A stretch of 64,000 bases of DNA, taken from assembly GCA_015206945.1 (NCBI GenBank), contig JADEXV010000011.1, forward strand, positions 1 to 64,000, given 5' to 3'. This stretch comes from Nostocales cyanobacterium LEGE 12452. GTDB lineage: Bacteria; Cyanobacteriota; Cyanobacteriia; Cyanobacteriales; Nostocaceae. The position numbers were made by a program, and so were the translations under genes. This document shows, one piece after another, positions 55,284 through 64,000 of the stretch; position 1 is the first letter of the stretch; every line of letters starts with the position of its first letter. The notes beneath the pieces are model-generated. The model saw only the letters and a program-made list of their open reading frames with translations, had not been told where the DNA came from and made no database searches.

Positions 55284-56546
55284 ATGACTGTTGAATTGGA
55301 TGACCACCCCGAACCGATTACTAGTGCCCAACGAGCCTATCAAGCTTCCCTAAAGTTGGCGCTCACAAAGGGAGCAGACCGGAGTCGTGCAGTATTGGCA
55401 ATGGCAAAGGCGATTGAGCGCTCATTTGACGACATTCTAGAAGCCAATACCTTGGATTTAGAAGCCAGTCGGGAAATGGCAGTGCCTGAGTTGATATTGG
55501 ACTGGCTGAAGCTGACTCCCACAAGGCTAGAGATGACAGTGGACATTTTACAACGGTTGGGGGAATTATCAGATCCGCTGCGACGCGTTAGAACCGCTGA
55601 TTATCAACTGGAAGATTCTCAAAGTTACACCCAGTTAATGCCTTTGGGAGTGATTGGATTTATTTATGAGGCGTTTCCCGATTTAGGAGCGATCGCAGCG
55701 GGTTTTTGTATCAAAACTGGCAATTGTATAATTCTCAAAGGCAGCACCGAAGCCAGCCATACCAACGCCGCTATCGCTGAGGCATTGCAAAATGCGATCG
55801 CAGAAGTTGGTCTAGCTCCCGGCTGTCTAGAACTGATCACAGCAGAACATGGGGCTTCAGTTCGGGATCTAGTTACCCAAGACCAGTACGTGAATTTAGT
55901 GATTCCCTACGGACGTTCTAGCTTAGTGCAGCAAGTAGTCCGACAGTCAACTTGCCCAGTTTTAAAGTCGGCGATGGGTAACTGTTACCTTTATTGGTCG
56001 CTGAATAGCAGCTTAGAAATGGTGCGCTTGATGATTCTTAATAGTCATCAAAGTGAACCCGATCAAGTTAACGCCATTGAAAAAGTACTAATTCATCGTC
56101 AAGCCTTGCCATCATCTTTAGCAGTTCTGTGGAACAGCTTGACGGAAAAAGGCTTTGAAATTAAAGGGGATGCAGAACTAGTACAAGCCTTTCCCCAGTT
56201 GCAGCTGGTAAAAGAAGGCGAATGGGGAAACCCTTATTTAACGAGGACAGTAGCTTTTAAACTGGTGGATAGTTTAGAGGCTGCGATTGCCTGGATTAAT
56301 GAATACAGCAGTGGTCATGCTGACTCCATCGTTACTGAATCCTACCAGGAAAGTCGGCAGTTTGCCTTGGGAGTTAACAGTGCCTCTACCTACATCAACA
56401 CTTCTCCGCGTTTTTCCCGCAACCCTTCGCGGGGAGATTCAGTATTTCTCGGTATGTCTAATCAAAAAGGTCATCGCCGGGGATTTATCAGCCTGGAAAC
56501 TTTGACCACCGTTAAGCACATTGTTCAGGGGAATGGCAGATTTTAA
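55284..56546 (+). CDS. proA: ProA-like glutamate-5-semialdehyde dehydrogenase paralogue
   Basis: The 420-residue protein has the overall ProA fold: LMPLGVIGFIYEAFPDLGAI, FCIKTGNCIILKGSTEASHT, VIPYGRSSLVQQVV, PVLKSAMGNCYLYWS and ALGVNSASTYINTSPRFS. ProA reduces gamma-glutamyl phosphate in proline synthesis. The catalytic Cys of the family, normally in a RPSxCNAxE-type motif, appears replaced by Val262 in EPDQVNAIEKVLIH, so reductase activity is doubtful. A second, canonical proA elsewhere would be expected. The gene forms a unit with the preceding membrane protein. Confidence 0.85.
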   Translation: MTVELDDHPEPITSAQRAYQASLKLALTKGADRSRAVLAMAKAIERSFDDILEANTLDLEASREMAVPELILDWLKLTPTRLEMTVDILQRLGELSDPLRRVRTADYQLEDSQSYTQLMPLGVIGFIYEAFPDLGAIAAGFCIKTGNCIILKGSTEASHTNAAIAEALQNAIAEVGLAPGCLELITAEHGASVRDLVTQDQYVNLVIPYGRSSLVQQVVRQSTCPVLKSAMGNCYLYWSLNSSLEMVRLMILNSHQSEPDQVNAIEKVLIHRQALPSSLAVLWNSLTEKGFEIKGDAELVQAFPQLQLVKEGEWGNPYLTRTVAFKLVDSLEAAIAWINEYSSGHADSIVTESYQESRQFALGVNSASTYINTSPRFSRNPSRGDSVFLGMSNQKGHRRGFISLETLTTVKHIVQGNGRF

Positions 56547-56937
56547 ATAATTCGTAATTCGTAATTCGTAATTAGAAAAGGGTTTGTCAAAATTGCCTGT
56601 AGCGGCAGCTATGTTTCGTTTGGGGTCTAAATGTCCCAATCGAAATTTTAAACTTAACACAATCTTAATTTCTGCTTGATCCTGGATTGGTAAGTTTCTT
56701 GTGTTAAGTTGAGCAGCTATTGGGAGACAAGTCAAATCAACATAATTAGTAATTCATAATTATTAGACCGATTAACATCTGCTGTTTCTATAAAAAGCAG
56801 CGATATTTGATTTAGGGTCTAAATCTCCATACAAAACGCAATTACGAATTACGAATTATTTAAACCACTATTTGTGATTTTCACAACTGACCCTCCTAAA
56901 GTTTGCCAACTGTATTTACATCTGGGAAGGGGTGAAT
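56547..56937. promoter_or_regulatory. phoD upstream region with repeats
   Basis: Contains a (TAATTCG)n heptamer array (about 56548-56573), a 12-bp inverted repeat AACTTAACACAA/TTGTGTTAAGTT (56651-56662 and 56699-56710), a Pho-box-like array (56653-56682) and a diverged duplicate of a GGGTCTAAAT-containing segment (about 56600-56635 and 56794-56829). No gene was recognised. Confidence 0.6.
56653..56682 (+). promoter_or_regulatory. Pho-box-like array upstream of phoD
   Basis: Three 8-bp units, CTTAACAC, CTTAATTT and CTTGATCC, are spaced by 3 bp (11-bp period). This matches the published cyanobacterial Pho box of PyTTAAPyPy(T/A) repeats bound by SphR/PhoB. It lies 256 bp before the phoD ATG. 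The third unit deviates (TTGA for TTAA). Confidence 0.6.
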
Positions 56938-58509
56938 ATGGAACTTATGGATGGTACACGCCTACTAGCAAATCGGTGCAGACGGCGGAATTTCTTGTTG
57001 GGTGCAGGATTCTTAACAGGGTTAACAATCGCTAGCCAATGGCATCCGGTATTGGCTAAATCAAGGTTTTCTAGCTATCCGTTCAGTCTTGGTGTTGCCT
57101 CTGGCGATCCTTTGCCGGATGGTGTTGTTATCTGGACACGACTGGCTCCCAATCCACTCTCTGGAGGTGGAATGCCACTGGTAAATGTTCCAGTGCGGTG
57201 GCAAGTCGCCCTTGATGAAAACATGAAACAGGTTGTGCGACGAGGAACAGTACTAGCAACACCAGAGTTAGCGCACTCAGTCCACATTGATGTCCGTGGG
57301 CTAAACCCTGAGCGTTGGTATTGGTATCAATTTCAAGCAGGTAAGGAAGTTAGCCCCATTGGACGGACTCGTACAGCACCAGCATTTTATAGCTATACTC
57401 AACAACTGAACTTTGCTTTTGTCTCCTGTCAAGACTGGCAAAATGGCTACTATACAGCTTATCGGCATTTAGCTGAGGAAAATCTTGACCTTGTGGTTCA
57501 TCTAGGTGATTACATCTACGAATACGGGCCACAATCTGGTGGGCCGCGCCAGCATAATAGTCCAGAAATTATCACTCTTAAAGACTACCGCGATCGCCAC
57601 GCCCTCTACAAAACTGACCCGAATCTTCAAGCTGCTCATGCGGCTTTTCCCTGGATTGTCACTTGGGACGATCATGAAGTTGACAACAACTATGCCAACT
57701 TAATCCCCGAAGATAACCAAACCCAAGAGGCTTTTAGAAAACGGCGAGCTAATGCCTACCAAGCTTACTACGAACACATGCCTTTACGTCGGTCTTCATT
57801 GCCCAATGGCCCAGATATGCTGCTTTATCGGCGATTGACTTTCGGTAATTTAGCTGAGTTCAATGTGCTAGACACGAGGCAGTATCGCACTAATCAACCT
57901 TGTGATGATGGAATTAAACCTCGCTGTCCCCAAGCTTTTGATCCAAATGCTACGATGACAGGCTCAGAACAAGAGCAATGGCTACGAAAAGGGTTAGACC
58001 AATCGCGATCGCGCTGGAATGTGATTGCTCAACAGACCATGCTAGCCGAGTACAATTTCAATAGTAGTCCAGGTGCCAATGTCTTCAATGTAGATCAGTG
58101 GGACGGTTACGTGGCTGCACGTAATCAGCTTTTGAGTTTTCTCAACCAGCGCCAACCCTCTAATCCAGTGGTAATTACTGGAGACATTCATTCTAGTTGG
58201 GTACACAACCTCAAGCTTGACTTTAATAACCCAAACTCGCCGACTGTAGGCACTGAATTCGTAGGAACTTCAATCACCTCTGACTTTCCCACCTCATTTA
58301 TCGCTCCAGTTCAAGCTTCCCTAAGCAACAATCCCCATACTAAGTTCTTTGACGGTGCTTACCGAGGATACGTCCGCTGCAACCTGACTCCAAAACGCTG
58401 GCAAACTGATTATCGTGTTGTATCAAGCATCGTTGACTTGAATGCCTCAGTCAAAACCCTAGCTTCCTTTGTAGTCCAAAATGGACAACCAGGGGCACAT
58501 CTAAGTTAA
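56938..58509 (+). CDS. phoD: Alkaline phosphatase PhoD
   Basis: PhoD is a secreted Ca/Fe-dependent phosphodiesterase/alkaline phosphatase. From ATG 56938 it has 523 residues with a twin-arginine signal (RCRRRNFLLGAGFLTGLTIA). The catalytic part shows FAFVSCQDWQNGYYTAYRH, VHLGDYIYEYG, WDDHEVDNN, NVIAQQTML, VVITGDIHSSWVHNL and GTEFVGTSITS. AAGGGG lies upstream of the ATG; GTG 56932 is an alternative start. A Pho-box-like array upstream suggests phosphate-starvation control. Confidence 0.95.
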   Translation: MELMDGTRLLANRCRRRNFLLGAGFLTGLTIASQWHPVLAKSRFSSYPFSLGVASGDPLPDGVVIWTRLAPNPLSGGGMPLVNVPVRWQVALDENMKQVVRRGTVLATPELAHSVHIDVRGLNPERWYWYQFQAGKEVSPIGRTRTAPAFYSYTQQLNFAFVSCQDWQNGYYTAYRHLAEENLDLVVHLGDYIYEYGPQSGGPRQHNSPEIITLKDYRDRHALYKTDPNLQAAHAAFPWIVTWDDHEVDNNYANLIPEDNQTQEAFRKRRANAYQAYYEHMPLRRSSLPNGPDMLLYRRLTFGNLAEFNVLDTRQYRTNQPCDDGIKPRCPQAFDPNATMTGSEQEQWLRKGLDQSRSRWNVIAQQTMLAEYNFNSSPGANVFNVDQWDGYVAARNQLLSFLNQRQPSNPVVITGDIHSSWVHNLKLDFNNPNSPTVGTEFVGTSITSDFPTSFIAPVQASLSNNPHTKFFDGAYRGYVRCNLTPKRWQTDYRVVSSIVDLNASVKTLASFVVQNGQPGAHLS

Positions 58510-59128
58510 GCAAATCTCACAAGCAATCAAACAAACCCTCCAAATAGAATCTGGGGGGTTTTAATATAGTATTAAATATAATTTCGACTATCAAAATATC
58601 CAAATTTGAACCATCTTATCCCAGATTTTGCGGATGTTCGGATATAGCAATCCTATCTGATTTACCAAAACTGTAAAAGACTTAAAAAGCTAGATGATAC
58701 GGTAAATTGAGAAGGAGTGTAAACTATTCAAATCGTAAGCGATCGCCTGTTGAAGGCGATACTAAATCAATCTTCCTATAGAGTTATTTTGGCATTTATT
58801 TGCAATACTTAACTAACTTCTAATTAATAAAAGTAAACATAGATTAAAAATAATAACTAACATCATAATTTATTAAATTCATCAGTCTAAATTGAGAGTA
58901 TGCTGAATAGTTGAAGTCTAGTTGAAAATTTAAGTAACTAAGTGCAAACAAACTTTAACATTTGTTTAGTTTTTTATCCTTTGCCATTTGTTTGAGTGTT
59001 AAATACTAAAAAACAAAGTTTATTTATGGCAACTTACTAATTAGATTGTCAAGCAAGGTGGTGAAAATCCGACCAGAGCCAAGTACCAACAGCGAAAACA
59101 AAAGTAAACTTCACAAAAATTACGTAAG
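58510..59128. other. 620-bp spacer with phoD terminator
   Basis: A hairpin AACCCTCC...GGGGGGTT (about 58533-58560) followed by TTAATAT probably ends phoD transcription. The remaining AT-rich sequence up to 59128 holds the promoter of the stress-protein gene, and nothing else was recognised. Confidence 0.6.
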
Positions 59129-59980
59129 ATGATCAGAAGAATTTTGCTGGCTGTATCGGGATTGGGACACGCAGAGGAAATGCTCAAAACTCTGAAAGAA
59201 ATCCCTTCTGTTCAATCTGCAAAAGTTACGATTTTGCATGTTGTTCAAGCACAAAATGCTGCTACTACCATGACAACTAAATGGGAAAATGGTGGCAAAA
59301 TTCTGGCGAATGCCATTCAAACTTTGAACTTAGATCCTAGCCAAGTTTCTTCAATTTTGCGTGAAGGCGATCCCAAAGATGTGGTTTGCCAAGTAGCTGA
59401 TGAAATCGACGCTGACTTGATTATTATGGGTTCACGCGGACTGAAGCGGCTGCAATCGATTTTATCGAACTCAGTCAGTCAGTATGTTTTCCAGCTATCT
59501 TCTCGCCCGATGTTGCTGGTAAAAGATGACATTTATGTTAAAAGAATTAAGCGCATTATGGTGGCAATAGACAATTCTGATTCAGCAAAAAATTGCTTGA
59601 AATTGGCATTGTTTTTACTGCGAGATATTCCAGGTGGCGAGTTAATTTTGGCAAATATTAGTACAGATTTCGGCGGTAAAAAATCGGAAATAACCAAGGT
59701 TAACCCGGATCAAAATCCAGTTTTAGCAGCCGCTGTTGCAGAAGCTGAAAAACTAGGGATTCAATCTCGTTCTTATATCAGCAGTGGCAAACCTGGTGAA
59801 GAAATTTGTCGATTGGCAGAAGAGTTGAATATAGACTTATTATTGCTCGGCTCTCCAGATCGTCGTCCATCGATCGCTAAGAGCTTTGTTGATATAGATC
59901 GGCTCATCGGATCTTCCTTGTCTGACTATGTTCGAGTCAATGCTACTTGTCCGGTATTGTTGGCGCGGACAATCGCTTAA
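59129..59980 (+). CDS. Tandem universal stress protein
   Basis: The 283-residue protein has two UspA domains. The first (1-140) ends with LIIMGSRGLKRLQSILSNSV and the second (147-283) with LLLLGSPDRRPSIAKSF, the nucleotide-binding GxxG-type ends typical of Usp. Both begin with strands RRILLAVSG and KRIMVAIDN. Usp proteins respond to starvation and redox stress. ATG 59129 has a weak ribosome site. A terminator hairpin follows at 60081-60107. Confidence 0.94.
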   Translation: MIRRILLAVSGLGHAEEMLKTLKEIPSVQSAKVTILHVVQAQNAATTMTTKWENGGKILANAIQTLNLDPSQVSSILREGDPKDVVCQVADEIDADLIIMGSRGLKRLQSILSNSVSQYVFQLSSRPMLLVKDDIYVKRIKRIMVAIDNSDSAKNCLKLALFLLRDIPGGELILANISTDFGGKKSEITKVNPDQNPVLAAAVAEAEKLGIQSRSYISSGKPGEEICRLAEELNIDLLLLGSPDRRPSIAKSFVDIDRLIGSSLSDYVRVNATCPVLLARTIA

Positions 59981-60080
59981 AGTCAACGGTGCTGAGTATA
60001 ACAATTGTTGTCATAGAATAGTAAAGTAAGACTTATGTTGTCTTTACTATTCAGCGTTAAGTTGCTGGTTGATAAATAAA

Positions 60081-60115
60081 AACCCCTACACTATTGGTGC
60101 AGGGGTTATTTATTT
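60081..60115. terminator. Bidirectional terminator hairpin
   Basis: AACCCCTACAC pairs with GTGCAGGGGTT (60081-60091 and 60097-60107, one mismatch), followed by ATTTATTTTA on the plus strand and preceded by AATAAAAA. It probably serves the stress-protein gene and psbM. Confidence 0.8.
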
Positions 60116-60128
60116 TATGCACAAACTC

Positions 60129-60245
60129 TTAACTATCTTTTCCACCTTCGCGGCTAGCAGTTTGGATGTAAAGAATTAGTAAAAACACGGCGGGGACTAG
60201 TACGAACAAAATGCTCGCTATGAACCCCAGGTCATTAACTTGCAT
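60129..60245 (-). CDS. psbM: Photosystem II protein M
   Basis: The 38-residue product [20 protein letters not shown], then [18 protein letters not shown], is PsbM, a single-helix subunit at the PSII dimer interface. It was found by direct translation of the minus strand. AGAGAGG upstream of the ATG (60245) is a likely ribosome site. Confidence 0.95.
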   Translation of the reverse strand: MQVNDLGFIASILFVLVPAVFLLILYIQTASREGGKDS

Positions 60246-60451
60246 GGCAAGAAAACCTCTCTTTAATTTCCAGTCAACAACATTAGGATAGCATCATCGA
60301 TGACACAGTTATACCAATTCAAAATTCAAAACTTGTACTGAGCTTGTCGAAGTATTCAAAATGTCCGTATATCATCTCGTAGAGAGGAAACTTAATTTTG
60401 GTAAGTATTTTGACTACTGAGTGGATAAAAATTGAATGGCAGATTTGAGAA

Positions 60452-60748
60452 CTAAGGTTTCGTGACTACGCTAACTGAGCCATTGACTAAAGTTTGACAG
60501 GCAAGGCGGTAATTTTCCGGCTTTTTTTTGAATTTCCGGTTTTCTACGTCTGTGCGAGGGGAAAGATTTTCTAGTCCTTCGACTATCTCGACAATACAAG
60601 TACCACACTGACCATTACCACCGCAATTGGTCATCTTGCCAATCAATGTATATATATCAATGCCATTTTGTATAGCTTTGAGCCGGAGATTAGCACCATC
60701 TGCCGCTATTACTTCTTTATTTTCTTTAACGAATTTAATATTACCCAT
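60452..60748 (-). CDS. [2Fe-2S] ferredoxin
   Basis: From ATG 60748 the protein has 98 residues, [20 protein letters not shown] onward. The cluster site is [10 protein letters not shown] (Cys-x5-Cys-x2-Cys) with the last ligand in [10 protein letters not shown], more like the adrenodoxin/bacterial spacing than the plant-type C-x4-C-x2-C. GGAGGA at 60756-60761 decides this start over an upstream in-frame ATG. It may serve in Fe-S assembly or as a special electron carrier; the partner is unknown. Confidence 0.9.
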   Translation of the reverse strand: MGNIKFVKENKEVIAADGANLRLKAIQNGIDIYTLIGKMTNCGGNGQCGTCIVEIVEGLENLSPRTDVENRKFKKKPENYRLACQTLVNGSVSVVTKP

Positions 60749-60883
60749 AACTGATTCCTCCTTGACTATAACCTTGGGTTTCAAGGCTTTATATTGACAT
60801 GGCTTGATTAACATCTTATTTATTATATTAATTCATTACAAAATATTAATAAATATTAACTTTATCAAATATGGCGCTACAAA

Positions 60884-60913
60884 AAAATAGGACAGGTACT
60901 CTACCTGTCCTAT
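60884..60913 (-). terminator. Terminator of psbK
   Basis: ATAGGACAGGTA/TACCTGTCCTAT forms a perfect 12-bp stem with loop CTC (60887-60913). On the minus strand it is followed by a run of seven T, so it terminates psbK. Confidence 0.9.
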
Positions 60914-60933
60914 AAATTGAAAAATAGATTAAC

Positions 60934-61071
60934 TTATCTGAATCCCACAGCTGCTTGCCAAACGAAAGCAAGCAACAAGAAGAATACGGGGATGACTGGG
61001 AGAACGTCTACCAAAGGATCAAAGATTTGGTAAGCTTCAGGCAGTTTTGCTAATAAAAGTGCTGCTTCCAT
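60934..61071 (-). CDS. psbK: Photosystem II protein K
   Basis: The 45-residue product [20 protein letters not shown], then [20 protein letters not shown] and AVGFR, is PsbK; the mature subunit starts at Lys9. It is a single-helix PSII core subunit. It was found by direct translation of the minus strand and follows tgt, a common order in Nostoc. A perfect terminator follows. Confidence 0.96.
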
Positions 61072-61149
61072 GTTTGTTTAAATCCACCTATCCAACACAG
61101 CTTTCATAATTGAGAAGTATCTTAACATGGTTTGAGTCTCGATCATTGG

Positions 61150-62626
<1,477 letters not shown>

Positions 62627-63079
62627 TTAGAAAGAATCAGAACAGTCATCGTCAATTTCTGCATCCCACCTGGCTGAGAGTACTTGTTCCATCATCGCTT
62701 CTATGGCGCTGACATTGAAGCCTCGCTCTCGTCGCTCTTGTAAAGGGGTCGATCGGGGAATCAACCGCAGACACAATCCTTCTTGCATCAAATCGAAGTA
62801 GGTTTCTTGTTGCGATGACTGTTTTAGTTCCAAGTAATCAAAACTACAAACATTCAAATATAGCGCGCGGTTAGCCACTAAGGTAGACCTTTGCGGATTG
62901 GCAAAAACTTCCATCACATCCCCTTCACCCTCGCTCAGTACCTTATCTTCTTGGGTGTAGATGTAGTGGACTCGACCTAAATCTGCTAGCAATCGCCGGA
63001 TGTCGAGCTTATTCACAATGATGCCCGTGTTAATAATGCACGGAGCTGGTATCCTGGTGTCGGGTAGATGGTGACTCAT
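62627..63079 (-). CDS. Conserved cyanobacterial hypothetical protein
   Basis: The 150-residue protein shows TGIIVNKLDIRRLLADLGRV, VMEVFANPQRSTLVANRALY, LNVCSFDYLELKQ and SAIEAMMEQVLSARWDAEID. It has no signal, membrane helix or catalytic motif that I recognise and seems to be a conserved cyanobacterial family. It is monocistronic and divergent from cobS. Confidence 0.75.
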   Translation of the reverse strand: MSHHLPDTRIPAPCIINTGIIVNKLDIRRLLADLGRVHYIYTQEDKVLSEGEGDVMEVFANPQRSTLVANRALYLNVCSFDYLELKQSSQQETYFDLMQEGLCLRLIPRSTPLQERRERGFNVSAIEAMMEQVLSARWDAEIDDDCSDSF

Positions 63080-63455
63080 AGGAAAATTGCGATTGAGCTA
63101 AGGAGAGCAACAACATAGCTAAACTGTCATAATTGAATAGCTTGTTTACTCCCTACATTTAAAAAAATATCAATTTTATGGGGCAATCGTCTAATAATTT
63201 GGAGTAAGTTTTTAGTTAACGAATACAAAACACAAATTTTGCTTCTTAATGGAATTTTAACTTCCTAAGTTAATCGTTTTTGTATAAAAAAATACTCAAA
63301 ACTATTTATTTACCACTTAGACCAGCATAACAAAATTTTCAACGACAATGTTTAATGGAAGTAAATCTTATTTAAAGTTTTAAAGTCTACTGATGTCGGT
63401 CGTACCGAAATTATGACTATTATCCAGCAACTTACCAAAAATTAATGTAATTCAG

Positions 63456-64000
63456 ATGACGAAACAGCAACAGTGGTGGAAAAAGCTGCTGTTAAAGCTG
63501 GCAGCTAGTATCATATTTTACACAGCAATTCCACTGCCGTATTTAAACGGATTGGACTTTCGGGGAGTGGCACTTCTTGCTTCGCTTGTCGGGGTTATGA
63601 TTGGGGGAATTTTAGGATTGCTAGATACGGGGATGGGTTATATTGGTATGCCCGTGTTAACTCGTAGTGCTTTGGTAGTAAGTGTTTGGATTGCCATAAC
63701 TGGAGGATTACACTTAGATGGGGCAATGGATACTGCCGATGGTTTAGCAGTAGGCGACCCAGATCGGCGACTGGAGGTGATGGCAGATAGTGCTACAGGA
63801 GCCTTTGGAGCAATGGCTGCGATCGCCTTGGTGCTACTGAAAATAACAGCTTTGACGGATATGCCAGAAAACCGTTGGTTATTGCTGATGGCTGCTTGTG
63901 GCTGGGGACGTTGGGGACAACAACTAGCGATCGCGCGATATCCTTATTTGAAAGCAACTGGTAAAGGCGCATTTCACAAACAAGCCATTCGTTCTTACAA
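63456..64000 (+). CDS. cobS: Adenosylcobinamide-GDP ribazoletransferase (partial)
   Basis: CobS joins adenosylcobinamide-GDP and alpha-ribazole to make cobalamin. The frame is open from ATG 63456 to the window edge (181 codons). It shows [40 protein letters not shown] with the DGxxDxxD metal motif, [20 protein letters not shown] and membrane segments. The end lies outside the window. No cobalamin riboswitch was recognised in the 376 bp upstream. Confidence 0.93.
   Translation, partial: MTKQQQWWKKLLLKLAASIIFYTAIPLPYLNGLDFRGVALLASLVGVMIGGILGLLDTGMGYIGMPVLTRSALVVSVWIAITGGLHLDGAMDTADGLAVGDPDRRLEVMADSATGAFGAMAAIALVLLKITALTDMPENRWLLLMAACGWGRWGQQLAIARYPYLKATGKGAFHKQAIRSY

Noticed and set aside
58530-59128. 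Possible small RNA between phoD and the stress-protein gene
   Set aside because: Only a terminator hairpin is visible; no promoter/terminator pair or known RNA motif.
63080-63455. Possible cobalamin riboswitch before cobS
   Set aside because: No B12-box-like conserved sequence could be seen; spacer is AT-rich.

Overview
The window comes from a filamentous, heterocyst-forming cyanobacterium of the Nostoc/Anabaena type. Evidence: photosystem genes (psbE-F-L-J, psbZ, psbM, psbK, psaI), plastoquinone NDH genes (ndhC-K-J), the phycobilisome-degradation gene nblA, frequent GCGATCGC (HIP1) palindromes, many Ser/Thr kinases, and intergenic arrays of 7-bp short tandem repeats typical of Nostocales. 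The exact species cannot be read from the sequence.

Layout. 0-3.6 kb: ferredoxin-MBL protein, a kinase fused to a GUN4 domain, and a HicB/HicA-like toxin-antitoxin pair. 3.6-9.9 kb: heme A synthesis (ctaB, ctaA) divergent from the aa3 oxidase operon ctaC-D-E, which ends in a clear terminator. 9.9-22.5 kb is an accessory region: a membrane kinase with a partly duplicated N-terminus, a PstS-like binding protein, a Uma2 protein, a P-loop NTPase/TPR pair, a DUF6888/DUF6887-like pair, and a caspase-FGE protein preceded by a probable Trypco1-like gene. 22.6-27.4 kb: ndhC-K-J, rubredoxin, ycf48, psbE-F-L-J and psaI. 27.6-43 kb: mixed housekeeping genes (Tic20, S6, DedA, argG, anmK), a large repetitive protein, a deleted IS remnant and another kinase. 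43.4-49 kb: nblA, PP2C phosphatase, ABC1 kinase and an ABC-F ATPase. 49-64 kb: a DHH-CBS-CCA fusion, psbZ, ribH, tRNA-Gly, a ProA-like protein without the usual catalytic cysteine, phoD with an upstream Pho-box-like array, a universal stress protein, psbM, a ferredoxin, psbK, tgt and the start of cobS.

Main discovery candidate: the last 120 bp of the caspase-FGE gene (19525-19644) has a diverged non-coding copy in the same orientation 201 bp downstream (19200-19323). By hand alignment 18 of 23 substitutions fall at adenines of the downstream copy (coding strand), converting Asn/Lys/His codons into many others. This is the signature of a diversity-generating retroelement (variable repeat plus template repeat), but no reverse transcriptase lies in the window, so it would have to act in trans or have been lost. 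Other leads are a well-placed overlapping upstream ORF in the nblA leader, a three-unit Pho-box-like array before phoD, the ProA-like protein, an internally deleted IS with terminal inverted repeats, and heptamer arrays invading gene ends (ctaD start, PP2C stop).

All identifications come from reading motifs and translated sequence; no database search was run. Several tiny genes (psbF, psbJ, psaI, psbM, psbK and a DUF6888-like gene) were found by translating the intergenic sequence directly.
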